Numbered from the stretch's first letter, positions 19,025 to 28,522 are shown. The stretch: 64,000 nucleotides of DNA from Fischerella thermalis PCC 7521 (GCF_000317225.1 NZ_AJLL01000060.1:1-64000), one strand, 5' to 3'. Notes: a model not told the origin generated them from the sequence alone. Translations and numbers: made by a program.

Positions 19025-19300
19025 TCAATATCTCTTGATTGATGATAAGACTCGAACAATTTCTATCCCGTCGGTAATTTTTGTATAAAAGACGATGTAA
19101 GGTTTTACAGGAAAACTTCTTAGTCGTTGGAGTAAATCATCTCGCTTTCTGCCCATGTCAGGAAACTGAGCTAACATTGGCAGGCGATCAAGAAGTTGAG
19201 CAATCTGCTTGTCGGCTGCAAGTTCATCCTGTTGAGCAAGATAAATCCAAATGTCCTCCAAATCTTGCTCTGCTTGCTGAGAGAGTCTGTAACGATTCAT
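19025..19300 (-). CDS. ParE/RelE-family toxin
   Basis: 91 aa. It has the ParE-type fold signature: SQQAEQDLEDIWIYLAQQD at the N terminus, MGRKRDD and LRSFPVKPYIVFYT in the middle, and the ending IEIVRVLSS. ParE toxins poison DNA gyrase and RelE toxins cut mRNA; sequence alone favours ParE. The gene starts 2 bp after the antitoxin stop, the usual layout of a type II toxin-antitoxin operon. Confidence 0.9.
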   Translation of the reverse strand: MNRYRLSQQAEQDLEDIWIYLAQQDELAADKQIAQLLDRLPMLAQFPDMGRKRDDLLQRLRSFPVKPYIVFYTKITDGIEIVRVLSSIKRY

Positions 19301-19302
19301 TG

Positions 19303-19647
19303 TCAGCTATCCTGAACCAGCCGACGTTTTCCTCGTGCCTTAATGTTGTCTAACAAATTAGGTAAAGACTCGTCATCGTATTCGGTGTACTGTCCATTTT
19401 TCAACTGTTCGACTCCGATCACAACTTCACGCTGTAGTGCTTCTAACTTCAGCTTTTGTACTTCTTTTTCTGCCTGTTGTAGCCTATCTATCATTTCCTG
19501 AAAAGCACTTGCATCTTGAACAACGATTTCTGCTTTACCGTTAACAGTAAGGACAAGAGGAGATTTATTTATTTTGATACGTTCTAGAAACTGTTTAACG
19601 TTGCGCTTGAATTCTGTAAGAGAGTGAATATTATCTAGGTTAATCAT
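19303..19647 (-). CDS. Phd/YefM-family antitoxin
   Basis: 114 aa from ATG 19645-19647; an ATG four codons earlier is also open. The N-terminal half (HSLTEFKRNVKQFLERI, then PLVLTVNGKAEIVVQDA) is the Phd/YefM DNA-binding fold that autorepresses the operon. The C-terminal part is longer than usual and would wrap the ParE toxin. It is the first gene of the toxin-antitoxin pair. Confidence 0.88.
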   Translation of the reverse strand: MINLDNIHSLTEFKRNVKQFLERIKINKSPLVLTVNGKAEIVVQDASAFQEMIDRLQQAEKEVQKLKLEALQREVVIGVEQLKNGQYTEYDDESLPNLLDNIKARGKRRLVQDS

Positions 19648-19739
19648 AAGATTTAGCACCTAATCGAATACTAAATTAAATCATAATTAGATACCATAAA
19701 TAGTAATACAAAAGCTCCACTTTGGACAGGTACAGGGCA

Positions 19740-21659
19740 ATGGTGCGACTAAAACTTTGGCAATGGCTTGTTTTGGCAACTCCCATCGCAACCATGATCA
19801 CTTTCTTACTGGTATCGGCGGGGTTGCAAATTCACGAGTGGGGGCTGAATTGGATTTGGGGTGTGTTTATCCTGGTGTTTGTGGGCTGGCGTTGGCTGCT
19901 AGTACAATGGACTCGCCCTGCGATCGCCCAAGTAGAATCTGTGATGGCAGAGGTAACAAAAGAACTAGAGTCTGCCACGGGTGATACAATCCCTTTAGAA
20001 AAAACTGATGCCACTAATCGAGCCGAAGCAGCACTCCAAGAAATTCTGCTAGCATCACAAAGTGATCCCCCGATTTGGGAAGACTGGCAAACTTTTTGGC
20101 AGCGTTGTCAAGCTGTTGTTGTTGCCATTGCCAATATTTACCACCCGGAAGTTAAGTATCCTCTGCTAAATATCTACGTTCCCCAAGCTTATGCTTTGAT
20201 CCGAGGTACGGTAGATGAGATGGATCAGTGGATGCAAAAGTTATCTCCGGCTCTGAATCAAGTTACTGTTGGGCAAGCATTCCAGGCTTATGAAATGTAC
20301 CAGAAGTTGGAACCTTCTGCAAGGAAACTATTACGCGCTTGGAACTTGGCGCAGTGGCTATTGAATCCAGTTGCAGCAATAGCAAACCGAGCTAGTCAAA
20401 GTTACAGTAACCAAGCAAATCAGCAACTACTGGTAAATTTAAGCCAGCTACTGAGGGAAGCAGCACTGAGGAATTTGTGTCAGCAGGCGATCGCTCTCTA
20501 TAGTGGTAAATTACCTGTTGTCGAATCTGCTGTTATTCCCCCGCCTCCTGCTCCAACCAAAACCCAAACCCTACGAGAAATCCTCGCGCAAGCCGAACCC
20601 GTCGAAGTCGTCGAGAAAAAACCCGTAAATATTTTATTAGTAGGACGAACTGGAGCCGGGAAAAGTAGCTTGATTAATACCCTATTTCAGGCAGATTTAG
20701 CAGAAGTTGATGTATTACCTAGCACTGATAAAATTCAGAATTATCATTGGCAAGCACCAGAAGGCGCAACCTTAAACCTTTGGGATACACCCGGTTACGA
20801 ACAAGTCAACCGTAACGATTTACGGACACTTGTGCTAGATTATGCTAGTAATGCAGACTTGTTGCTACTCGTTACCCCAGCCCTTGATCCGGCTCTGCAA
20901 ATGGACGTGGACTTTCTGCGAGACATGAAAGAGGAAGTAGCAGACTTGCCTGCTATTGCCATTGTCACCCAAGTTGATCGCCTGCGTCCAATTCGTGAAT
21001 GGCAGCCTCCCTATGATTGGCAATGGGGAGAACGACCGAAAGAAGTGGCGATTCGGGAAGCAACGCAGTACCGCGCTCAACAGTTGGGTGATTTTTGTAA
21101 CCGAGTTTTACCTGTTGTCACAGGAGACACCAACACAGGTCGCAGCGCTTGGGGAATAGATGCCTTATCTTTAGTATTAATTGATGCGATCGCACCTGCT
21201 AAGCAATTGCGTCTAGCTCGTTTTTTGCGTAACCTAGAAGCCCGGACTGTTGCTGCTGCTAAAATCATCGACCACTACACCTTCCAAATGGCAACAACTC
21301 AAGGGCTGACTGCATTACTCAAAAGTCCAATTCTCAAATTTATTTCTACCCTTTCAACTGGATCCCCCACTTTAGCAAATCTACTCGCCGAGAAAATCCC
21401 AGCAGAACAGTTACCAATTGTGATTGGCAAACTCCAGATGGCTTATGATTTATTTTTACTATTGAGTACTGATAAAACACTGAAGCTTGATTTATTGGCT
21501 CTTTGGCCGTTACTATTAGAAAACTCTGGTTCGCCTGATCAAAATGCTAGGGCATTTGGTCACGCCTTACTAGAGTACTGGACTCAAAATTTGACTGTAG
21601 AGCAATTACGCGAGCGGTTTGTATATTATTTAGGACTTTCAAGTAGTGCATTGAAGTAA
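19740..21659 (+). CDS. Membrane-associated dynamin/YcjF-like GTPase
   Basis: 639 aa from ATG 19740; a TTG at 19722 would add six residues. Two membrane helices lie at about residues 10-55. A helical middle region follows, then a GTPase domain from about 295: G1 GRTGAGKS (about 302-309), G3 DTPGYE, G4 TQVD. The C-terminal 180 residues are helical. It resembles cyanobacterial GTP-binding proteins of the DUF697/YcjF neighbourhood. The role is unknown; membrane or envelope homeostasis is a guess. It diverges from the antitoxin gene. Confidence 0.8.
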   Translation: MVRLKLWQWLVLATPIATMITFLLVSAGLQIHEWGLNWIWGVFILVFVGWRWLLVQWTRPAIAQVESVMAEVTKELESATGDTIPLEKTDATNRAEAALQEILLASQSDPPIWEDWQTFWQRCQAVVVAIANIYHPEVKYPLLNIYVPQAYALIRGTVDEMDQWMQKLSPALNQVTVGQAFQAYEMYQKLEPSARKLLRAWNLAQWLLNPVAAIANRASQSYSNQANQQLLVNLSQLLREAALRNLCQQAIALYSGKLPVVESAVIPPPPAPTKTQTLREILAQAEPVEVVEKKPVNILLVGRTGAGKSSLINTLFQADLAEVDVLPSTDKIQNYHWQAPEGATLNLWDTPGYEQVNRNDLRTLVLDYASNADLLLLVTPALDPALQMDVDFLRDMKEEVADLPAIAIVTQVDRLRPIREWQPPYDWQWGERPKEVAIREATQYRAQQLGDFCNRVLPVVTGDTNTGRSAWGIDALSLVLIDAIAPAKQLRLARFLRNLEARTVAAAKIIDHYTFQMATTQGLTALLKSPILKFISTLSTGSPTLANLLAEKIPAEQLPIVIGKLQMAYDLFLLLSTDKTLKLDLLALWPLLLENSGSPDQNARAFGHALLEYWTQNLTVEQLRERFVYYLGLSSSALK

Positions 21660-21757
21660 TTTTATTTACATTAAATCTACACAAAGAACAAAATGTAGTG
21701 TTAGTCTGAGGTATTAAAATCTACACACCTTTAGCCTTCTGTGTAAACCTCAATCCT

Positions 21758-22183
21758 ATGTCTAAGTTGATCTGTGCAACCCTAATAGCAACGGCTCTAC
21801 TTTTACCTTCGGCTAATGATCATAGCCCTGCGATCGCTGGTACTTGTGCTTCCAAGTGTGGCAAAAGTCCGATTCAATTTTCACCTGGTCAGCGCATTCA
21901 AGTTAATGTAGTCAATCGCACTCCAAGAGTGTTAATTATACAGAAACCCTCTAGTACTAATCCGATTCCTCTACAACCAGGACAGGAACTACAAATAAAC
22001 CAAGGAGATGGAACAGAGCCAAATGTATCTCTCCTATTTTGGGATGACACTGGTTTACCATTAAAAGCAAATATTGCAAAGCTCAACTTCGCAACCCTAG
22101 GAGTAGAACTGCGTCCTAATTGGTTTGCTCCTGGTGATCGCGCAATTTACATTCTTGATGATGGCCGAGTAGACGTGTTATGA
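21758..22183 (+). CDS. Secreted hypothetical protein
   Basis: 141 aa. A signal peptide (MSKLICATLIATALLLPSA) probably ends near AIAG at about residue 28. The mature part has a CASKCGK motif (two cysteines that could form a disulfide) and a beta-rich domain (IQVNVVNRTPRVLIIQ). No known family is recognised, though the style is common among exported cyanobacterial proteins. It stands 33 bp before recJ and may be co-transcribed. Confidence 0.7.
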   Translation: MSKLICATLIATALLLPSANDHSPAIAGTCASKCGKSPIQFSPGQRIQVNVVNRTPRVLIIQKPSSTNPIPLQPGQELQINQGDGTEPNVSLLFWDDTGLPLKANIAKLNFATLGVELRPNWFAPGDRAIYILDDGRVDVL

Positions 22184-22216
22184 AAAAGTCTTGACTTGTG
22201 ATTGTTGGTCTAAATT

Positions 22217-24319
22217 GTGCTAGAAAAATTCCCAACTACAGCAACAAAAACCCTTCGACGTTTGCCTAATCAACGTTGGCAAATTTATCCGCAGAAAATA
22301 GAATTAGCCCACAATCTGTCAAAGGCAACTAATTTACCATCTTTGCTCAATCAGCTACTAATTAATCGTGGTATTGAAACCCCGGAACAAGCACAAGCTT
22401 TTTTAAATCCTGAGTCCATAAATCTGCCTTCACCTTTGCAAGAATTTCCAGATTTAGCAGTTAGTTTAGATTTGTTACAATCTTGCATTACCTGTAAAGA
22501 AAAAATTGCCATCTGTGGAGATTACGATGCAGATGGTATGACTAGCACCGCTTTACTATTACGTTGTTTACGCTGGTTAGGCGCAGAGGTAAACTATGCC
22601 ATTCCCAGTCGGATGCATGAAGGCTATGGCATCAATAAACGAATTGTAGAAGAATTCCACAGCGAAGGTGTAAAACTTATCCTGACTGTTGATAATGGTA
22701 TCTCTGCGTTTGAACCCATTGCCAGAGCTAGAGAACTGGGTCTACAAGTAATTGTTACCGATCACCATGATATTCCTCAACAATTACCCCCAGCCAACGC
22801 CATTCTCAACCCGAAATTATTACCAGAATCTTCTATTTATCGCGGTGTTGCTGGTGTCGGTGTTGCTTACATTTTGGCAGTTTCTTTAGCTCAACAGCTA
22901 GGGCAAACTAACAGTGGCATTATTAAACCAATGCTGGAACTGTTTACACTGGGAACTATTGCTGATTTAGCTCCCTTAACTGGAGTAAATCGTCGCTGGG
23001 TAAAACGTGGTTTGCTGCAATTACCCAAATCTCAACTAGCAGGAGTACAGGCGTTAATTCAGGTGTCGGGGATCGGGGATCGGAAGGGGGACAAGGAAAA
23101 ATTTCTCCCCATCACCCCACTGCCCCTAATCCCCCACCTCCCCAATCCAAAATCGTTCAAGCCTGAAGACATTGGTTTTAGACTTGGACCACGCATTAAT
23201 GCTATTGGTAGAATCGGTGATCCCCAAATTGTAATTGAGTTACTAACTACAGATGATATGGGGATTGCTTTAGAACGAGCGATGCAGTGTGAGCAAATTA
23301 ACCAGCATCGTCAACAGATGTGTGAACAAATTGAACAAGAAGCGATCGCATTAGTAGAGACGTTGTATACAAAGTCTCTACAGGAAGACCGGGTTTTAGT
23401 TGTGGTGCAACCCAACTGGCATCATGGAGTTATAGGTATTGTCGCCTCCCGCTTGGTAGAACGCTATGGTGTCCCCGTGTTCATCGGTACTTATGAAGAT
23501 GACAAGCAAATTCGCGGTTCTGCACGCGGGATACCAGAGTTCCATGTTTTTGCTGCTTTAGAATATTGCCAACACCTACTGGGGAAATTTGGGGGACACA
23601 AAGCCGCAGGCGGATTTTCTTTGCCCGCGGAAAATTTGGCAGCATTGCGATCGCGTTTGGTAGAATTCGCTAACCAATGTCTAGAAATTCAGCACCTGAA
23701 ACCACTGTTAAAAATAGATGCTGAAGCTAACCTCAACCAAATTAATCAAGAACTCTATCAGCAACTCCACACTTTAGAACCCTGCGGAATCGACAACCCC
23801 GATCCAATCTTCTGGACAGCTAATGTCCAAGTCATAGAACAGCAAACCGTCGGGAAAGGTCATATTAAACTAACAGTTGCTCAAACAATTGACCAACAAC
23901 AATTTAAAATTAAAGCGATCGGTTGGCGGTGGCGTGACTATTTTCCCCTACCGCAACGAATAGATATTGCCTATAAACTGCGAGAAAATCATTTTGATGG
24001 CAACACCACCATTGAATTAGAACTAGTCGGTGCTAGACTCACTAGTCAGTCGTACTCACCGTTTACTTTTTTCCCTGCTGCATCAAAAGCTGCTTTTGAG
24101 TACAATCAGCGTCAATATACCTGTGGTATCTACCAAAATGGTTCTTTACCTGAATTAAGAATTAAAAATCCCGATGGCAAGGTTTTAGCTATTGGACAAG
24201 GACAAACGGTCGGTTTGCTGGGTAATAATCGCCAAGACGCCAAAGAAGTTGATATCTCACAATCACAGTATGAAGGTATTATTCAAGCAGCACTCAGGGC
24301 TTTGGGAAGTTGCAAATAA
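22217..24319 (+). CDS. recJ: Single-stranded-DNA-specific exonuclease RecJ
   Basis: 700 aa from a GTG. The DHH phosphoesterase motifs are present: DYDADGMTST (about residue 100, motif I), VTDHHD (about 178, the DHH motif), and the DHHA1 domain (GKFGGHKAAGGFSL, about 455-470). An OB-fold-like C terminus follows. RecJ degrades single-stranded DNA 5'-3' in recombination and repair. Residues about 283-311 (KGDKEKFLPITPLPL and on) are foreign-looking and are encoded by an extragenic-type repeat, in a position between the DHH and DHHA1 parts. Confidence 0.92.
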   Translation: MLEKFPTTATKTLRRLPNQRWQIYPQKIELAHNLSKATNLPSLLNQLLINRGIETPEQAQAFLNPESINLPSPLQEFPDLAVSLDLLQSCITCKEKIAICGDYDADGMTSTALLLRCLRWLGAEVNYAIPSRMHEGYGINKRIVEEFHSEGVKLILTVDNGISAFEPIARARELGLQVIVTDHHDIPQQLPPANAILNPKLLPESSIYRGVAGVGVAYILAVSLAQQLGQTNSGIIKPMLELFTLGTIADLAPLTGVNRRWVKRGLLQLPKSQLAGVQALIQVSGIGDRKGDKEKFLPITPLPLIPHLPNPKSFKPEDIGFRLGPRINAIGRIGDPQIVIELLTTDDMGIALERAMQCEQINQHRQQMCEQIEQEAIALVETLYTKSLQEDRVLVVVQPNWHHGVIGIVASRLVERYGVPVFIGTYEDDKQIRGSARGIPEFHVFAALEYCQHLLGKFGGHKAAGGFSLPAENLAALRSRLVEFANQCLEIQHLKPLLKIDAEANLNQINQELYQQLHTLEPCGIDNPDPIFWTANVQVIEQQTVGKGHIKLTVAQTIDQQQFKIKAIGWRWRDYFPLPQRIDIAYKLRENHFDGNTTIELELVGARLTSQSYSPFTFFPAASKAAFEYNQRQYTCGIYQNGSLPELRIKNPDGKVLAIGQGQTVGLLGNNRQDAKEVDISQSQYEGIIQAALRALGSCK
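23066..23150. repeat. Extragenic-type repeat inserted in frame in recJ
   Basis: GGGGATCGGGGATCGG, GGGGGACAAGG, CCCCATCACCCCACTGCCCC and CCCCACCTCCCC blocks. The same words make up intergenic repeats at 24323-24365, 28480-28530, 41880-41915 and 45780-45820. Confidence 0.7.
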
Positions 24320-24418
24320 AGGGGAGGTGGGGATTAGGGGCAGTGGGGTGATGGGAAGTGGGGGAGTAAGTAGTTTCAAGAATAAGCAACAACCAACAAC
24401 CAACACAATAAAAAGCAA

Positions 24419-24437
24419 AGCCCGCCTTAAGCGGGCC
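24419..24437 (-). terminator. Intrinsic terminator of psb30
   Basis: On the minus strand, a stem GCCCGC/GCGGGC with loop TTAAG is followed by TTTGCTTTTTATT. It lies 36 bp after the psb30 stop codon. Confidence 0.8.
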
Positions 24438-24472
24438 AGAGCAAAGGAGATTAAAATTAATTGAGTTTTATA

Positions 24473-24595
24473 TTAGAGGTCGCCACCACGAAAAGCAAGT
24501 ACAAAAATTACTGCTGGGCCAGCTAACATAATCAACGCTACGAACAATAGCTGAAAAATTACTTCCCAATTGATGTTGGCTACAGCCTCAAACAT
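24473..24595 (-). CDS. psb30: Photosystem II protein Psb30 (Ycf12)
   Basis: 40 aa. It is a single membrane helix with the family's ending: [33 protein letters not shown]. Psb30 is a small intrinsic subunit of photosystem II near PsbJ and cytochrome b559, in the thylakoid membrane, and stabilises the complex. The ATG at 24593-24595 has a strong site (GGGAGG) 4-5 nt upstream, and a clear terminator follows. It is too short for most ORF filters. It is transcribed against recJ and appears monocistronic. Confidence 0.9.
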   Translation of the reverse strand: MFEAVANINWEVIFQLLFVALIMLAGPAVIFVLAFRGGDL

Positions 24596-24947
24596 TATTC
24601 CCTCCCAGTAACCCTAAAAGAATGTATTACTCTGATTGTTAAACTCGGAATTAATCATATCCGGGGATCAGCTGTTAAATTTAATTTACTTAACAAAATT
24701 ATAAGAAAGCACATAAAAAACTAAAATTAGGACTGGTAGGGGCGAAGCATTTGTACTAGGATATTTAATTTTCAATCAATAAATTATACAAATGCTACCC
24801 TCCGGGAAGTCGCGCAAGGTACAGGGTTTAGTAGTAAAGAATCAAGACTGCATCGGTCATGGTGATGGCTAGCTGTACACTTTTACTAACCACTATACGG
24901 GCGCACAGTTGTGCTGACCTACCGACTGTCTATAAAAGGTATAAAAA
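24596..24947. other. Divergent promoter region of psb30 and the YkgJ-like gene
   Basis: AT-rich, no ORF of note. It should contain the psb30 promoter on the minus strand and that of the next gene on the plus strand. No repeat or hairpin stands out. Confidence 0.4.
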
Positions 24948-25313
24948 ATGGCAATTTGGCAATGTGTAAAGCAATGTGGAGCCTGCTGTCATCTCGATCC
25001 TCAGTACCGTCCAAACTTGCATGAATATTTAACTCCAGAAGAGCTAGAACTTTATTTGAGTATGGTAGGTGATGGAGGATGGTGTATTAACTATGACTAT
25101 GACAGCCGTGAATGTCGGATTTACCCTGATCGCCCACGTTTTTGTCGGGTAGAACCAGATGTATTTAAAGATATGTATAGCATCGACTCAGAAGATTTAA
25201 ACGATTTTGCCATTGAATGTTGCCAACAACAAATAGAAGGTGTTTATGGCGATCGCAGTCTCGAAATGCTACGTTTCAATCAAACCGTTGGGTACATAGC
25301 CAAGTTAGACTAG
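24948..25313 (+). CDS. YkgJ-family cysteine cluster protein
   Basis: 121 aa. Cysteines are arranged as in the YkgJ/CxxCxxCC family: CVKQCGACC at residues 6-14, WCINY at about 45, then CRIYPDRPRFCR at about 57-68, with a later ECC. This pattern is thought to bind zinc or an Fe-S cluster. Function unknown. It lies 69 bp upstream of aroK on the same strand. Confidence 0.8.
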   Translation: MAIWQCVKQCGACCHLDPQYRPNLHEYLTPEELELYLSMVGDGGWCINYDYDSRECRIYPDRPRFCRVEPDVFKDMYSIDSEDLNDFAIECCQQQIEGVYGDRSLEMLRFNQTVGYIAKLD

Positions 25314-25382
25314 GCAGTTTTGTTTAGAACATACTCTCAATCTAGAATTTAAAATCTAAAATCCAAAATTGGAAAAACTGCA

Positions 25383-25928
25383 ATGGAGCGATTGTTGAAT
25401 GAGCGATTACAAGGAATTAACTTGTATTTAATAGGTATGATGGGTGCTGGTAAAAGCACACTAGGGCGAATGCTAGCTTATGAACTCGGATACGGATTTG
25501 TAGATACTGATAATCTGCTAGAAAAAGCAGCAGGAAAAACAATCAATCAACTATTTACTGAAGAAGGAGAAGCAGCATTTCGCCAGTTGGAAAGTGAAGT
25601 GTTAGCACAAGTTTGTGCTTTTACAAAGCTAGTCATCGCCACAGGTGGGGGAATAGTACTACGGCGAGACAACTGGAGTTACCTGCATCACGGTATCATT
25701 ATTTGGCTAGATGTAGCAGTGGAAATACTGTATAATCGTCTATCAGAAGATACCACAAGACCATTACTGCAAGATACAGATCCTCAAGGAAAACTGCGAT
25801 CGCTCCTTGAACAAAGGCAAGCACTTTATAATCAAGCTGATTTAAGAATTACCATCACACAAGAGGAAACATCAGAACAAACAATTACACGAATCATAGA
25901 CGCTATTCCTAGCGTCCTCAAGAATTAG
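25383..25928 (+). CDS. aroK: Shikimate kinase
   Basis: 181 aa. It phosphorylates shikimate at O3 in aromatic amino-acid synthesis. The Walker A loop GMMGAGKST (about residues 18-26), the shikimate-binding DTD region (GFVDTDN), EAAFRQLE, the ATGGG loop and the lid (RPLL) are all visible. The length is normal. A TrpG/PabA gene of the same pathway area follows on the same strand after a repeat-filled gap. Confidence 0.95.
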   Translation: MERLLNERLQGINLYLIGMMGAGKSTLGRMLAYELGYGFVDTDNLLEKAAGKTINQLFTEEGEAAFRQLESEVLAQVCAFTKLVIATGGGIVLRRDNWSYLHHGIIIWLDVAVEILYNRLSEDTTRPLLQDTDPQGKLRSLLEQRQALYNQADLRITITQEETSEQTITRIIDAIPSVLKN

Positions 25929-26194
25929 TTAATTGTAGTTTGTTTGTAGTTAGTGGTTGGTGGTTAGTGGTTGGTGGTTGGTGCTTAGTAGTTAGAACCT
26001 CCCCACTGCCCCTAATCCCCACCAGGGGCCCCGAGTTCCCCATCTCCCCACACTTAAGAAGATAACAACAAGAAAGCAGAGTCCCCTGCATTTGCTGTCT
26101 TAACAACCAACAATTAACTGCATCATAGCGACACAAAATCTCTCAGAATCAACCACAATGGTATGCAGTGGTTGAGAACTGGAGTTGATTTGCA
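25929..26194. repeat. Heptamer repeat cluster (TTAGTGG/TTGGTGG) and CCCCACTGCCCC-type repeat
   Basis: At 25940-26000 there are alternating TTAGTGG and TTGGTGG units, then CCCCACTGCCCCTAATCCCC and a GGGGCCCC palindrome near 26025. The promoter of the next gene may lie right of this. Confidence 0.6.
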
Positions 26195-26800
26195 GTGCTT
26201 ATCGTTATTGACAATTACGACAGCTTTACCTATAATTTAGTGCAGTATTTGGGAGAACTGGCAGTAGAATTCCCTGTAGCGGCAGAGATCAAAGTTTTTC
26301 GTAACGATAAGATTACCCTAGATGAGGTTAAAGCTTTAAAGCCAGATGGTGTGGTAATTTCTCCCGGGCCTGGTCGACCGGATGGTGCGGGTATTTCTCT
26401 GGATTTAATAGAGAAACTTGGACCTGAATTACCAATTTTAGGGGTTTGTTTGGGTCATCAAAGTATTGGTCAAGTGTTCGGTGGTAGGATTGTTTCGGCA
26501 CCAGAGCTGATGCACGGCAAAACTTCCCAAGTCTCTCATGCAGGGATTGGTGTTTTCCAAGGATTAGAAAACCCAATTACTGCTACCCGGTATCATAGTT
26601 TGGTAATCGATCGCGACACTTGTCCAGATGTGTTAGAAATCACGGCTTGGGTGGAAGATGGCACAATTATGGGGGTACGACACAGGAACTATCCCCACAT
26701 AGAAGGCGTCCAATTTCATCCAGAGAGTGTTCTGACATCTTCAGGCAAGCAGTTACTGCGAAACTTTCTTTGTAAATTACAGACGAAAACAAGAGAGTAA
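26195..26800 (+). CDS. Glutamine amidotransferase component (TrpG/PabA)
   Basis: 201 aa from a GTG. Class I glutamine amidotransferase: [14 protein letters not shown] at the N terminus, the oxyanion SPGPGRP, the nucleophile elbow GVCLGHQ (Cys85) and the catalytic HPES near the C terminus. It supplies ammonia to chorismate for anthranilate (tryptophan) and/or 4-amino-4-deoxychorismate (folate). One protein may serve both, and sequence does not decide between them. It is followed after 3 bp by the MBL-fold gene, so the two are likely co-transcribed. Confidence 0.9.
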   Translation: MLIVIDNYDSFTYNLVQYLGELAVEFPVAAEIKVFRNDKITLDEVKALKPDGVVISPGPGRPDGAGISLDLIEKLGPELPILGVCLGHQSIGQVFGGRIVSAPELMHGKTSQVSHAGIGVFQGLENPITATRYHSLVIDRDTCPDVLEITAWVEDGTIMGVRHRNYPHIEGVQFHPESVLTSSGKQLLRNFLCKLQTKTRE

Positions 26801-26803
26801 TTA

Positions 26804-27574
26804 ATGAAACGACGACAATTAATGGGCTATGCTGGGGCGGGGTTGGTAACAACTTTGGTTACTAGCTTGGGTTCTCACTTTCAAGCTAACGCCCAATCTA
26901 GCGGTTCATTATCAGTTCAGTGGTTGGGTCATACTTGCTTTCTGTTTACAGGCGGCGGTACGAAAATTCTTGTCAACCCATTTCGCACAATTGGTTGTAC
27001 CGCCAAGTACCGTCCACCGAAAGTAGCAGCAGATTTGGTACTAATTAGTAGTCAATTGTTGGATGAAGGTGCGGTCGAAGACTTACCAGGAAATCCTAAG
27101 TTAATCTACGAACCCGGAGTTTACGAGTTCCAAGGCATTAAATTTGAAGGAATTGCTATTCCCCATGATCGTAAAGGTGGCAAGCAGTTCGGTACAAATG
27201 TCGCTTGGCAATGGCAACAAGCAGGAATTAAGATCCTTCACTTAGGGGGAGCAGCTGCACCTATTACCATTGAACAAAAAATCCTGATTGGTCGTCCTGA
27301 TGTGGCGTTAGTTCCCGTAGGTGGTGGTGCTAAAGCTTATAATGCTGAAGAAGCAAAGCAAGCAATTCAAACTATTAATCCTAAGCTGATTATTCCTACT
27401 CATTACCGTACCCAAGCCGCAGATGAAGCTAACTGCGATATTTCTCCTTTGGAGAATTTTTTAACGGTGATGAGTGGAATGACTGTACGTCGCAGCAACA
27501 GCGACACAATTAGTCTTAGCCCTGGTAATTTACCGGAAAATGGGGTGATACAAGTTTTAAGTTACAAGTTTTAA
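26804..27574 (+). CDS. Exported metallo-beta-lactamase-fold hydrolase-like protein
   Basis: 256 aa. The N terminus (MKRRQLMGYAGAG) looks like a Tat-type or other signal, with a cleavage region near ANAQ at about 31. The mature part is related to UlaG-like MBL-fold proteins (WLGHTCFLF; IPTHYRT). The usual HxHxDH metal motif is not intact: only IGHT-like WLGHTC and PHD are seen, so activity is doubtful. It starts 3 bp after trpG. Confidence 0.7.
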   Translation: MKRRQLMGYAGAGLVTTLVTSLGSHFQANAQSSGSLSVQWLGHTCFLFTGGGTKILVNPFRTIGCTAKYRPPKVAADLVLISSQLLDEGAVEDLPGNPKLIYEPGVYEFQGIKFEGIAIPHDRKGGKQFGTNVAWQWQQAGIKILHLGGAAAPITIEQKILIGRPDVALVPVGGGAKAYNAEEAKQAIQTINPKLIIPTHYRTQAADEANCDISPLENFLTVMSGMTVRRSNSDTISLSPGNLPENGVIQVLSYKF

Positions 27575-27640
27575 GTGGCTATAAAAAGAAAAAAGAGTTA
27601 TTATGCCAAGGGGTTAGGAACTAGCCTCTCAAACGCCGAT

Positions 27641-27695
27641 GCTGAACCTCTTTCTAAAAACCCGCAGCATTGTGGAGGGTTTAGGAAAGTTCAGC
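27641..27695. repeat. Long imperfect hairpin element
   Basis: GCTGAACCTCTTTCTAAAAACCC pairs with GGGTTTAGGAAAGTTCAGC around a loop of about 14 nt. It lies in a gene-free gap (27575-27859). It probably belongs to a dispersed Nostocales repeat; no T-run follows. Confidence 0.5.
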
Positions 27696-27859
27696 AGTTG
27701 AAGCGTCAGAAACCTCGCACGTAGCTTAAGCGGAGTGCGTAGGTAGTTCGTAATGATACCAACTCTTAAAAGTAAAACTGCACGTAGTTTGTAGTGAGTA
27801 CTTAAACTCACTACAAAGCCAAGAACATTTGTAGTCATTTTTTGGAGAAACGGTATTAA

Positions 27860-28375
27860 TTAACCAAACACTTGTGGCCAAGTATTGATTAAGAAAAATA
27901 CAACTGCTGCGATCGCTAATACTCCTTGAATTAAATTTCCCACCACCGTACCAACTATAATTCCTATACCAGCTTTGACTGCTAAGATAAAATCCCTACG
28001 GTAGATAAACTCAGCAATTATTGCTCCTACTAGAGGGCCAAAAAGTAATCCTAAGAGTGGCCCCCCTACAGGTAAAGTCGGTAATAATCCTAAAAACCCA
28101 GCAACTAAACCAATAATTGCACCTATTTGTCCCCATTTACTAGCGCCTGCTTGTTTTGCACCCACATAACCAGCCAATAAATCTACACCAATACTCAGAA
28201 CTAAAACTATAGCTGTAACAATCAATGGTGCGCTGATAGCAGCAAAAGAACCTTTGACAAATCCCCAGATAATAATAGCTATTAATATTAAGCTAGCACC
28301 TGGCAAAGCAGGAACCACAGAACCAATAATACCTACTATCATTAAGGCGACTAGTAATAAATAGACAATCTGCAT
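27860..28375 (-). CDS. DUF456 membrane protein
   Basis: 171 aa, almost entirely hydrophobic with Gly-rich helices typical of DUF456 (GIIGSVVPALPGASL; LPTLPVGGPLLGLLFGPLVGAI). About four to five membrane segments. Function unknown. The 5' side carries a pure heptamer array (28385-28433). Confidence 0.85.
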   Translation of the reverse strand: MQIVYLLLVALMIVGIIGSVVPALPGASLILIAIIIWGFVKGSFAAISAPLIVTAIVLVLSIGVDLLAGYVGAKQAGASKWGQIGAIIGLVAGFLGLLPTLPVGGPLLGLLFGPLVGAIIAEFIYRRDFILAVKAGIGIIVGTVVGNLIQGVLAIAAVVFFLINTWPQVFG

Positions 28376-28384
28376 AAATTTTTG

Positions 28385-28433
28385 TTGGTAATTGGTAATT
28401 GGTAATTGGTAATTGGTAATTGGTAATTGGTAA
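28385..28433. repeat. Heptamer array (TTGGTAA) x7
   Basis: Seven perfect tandem copies of TTGGTAA directly upstream of the DUF456 start. Shorter runs of the same unit are at 34400-34440, 39845-39870 and 43062-43085 (as TTGGTAA or its complement). Confidence 0.95.
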
Positions 28434-28522
28434 TAGTTATTGGTTGGTTGTTGGTTGTCGGTTGTTAGTGGTTATCCTTGTCCCCCTTGTCCTGCTTGTC
28501 TCCCCATCACCCCATCACCCCA

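Noticed and set aside
27629-27838. 69-codon minus-strand frame
   Set aside because: It runs through the long hairpin and repeat DNA, so it is a shadow of the repeat.
28385-28433. CRISPR-like array
   Set aside because: The 7-bp unit is repeated without spacers; it is a heptamer STRR, not CRISPR.
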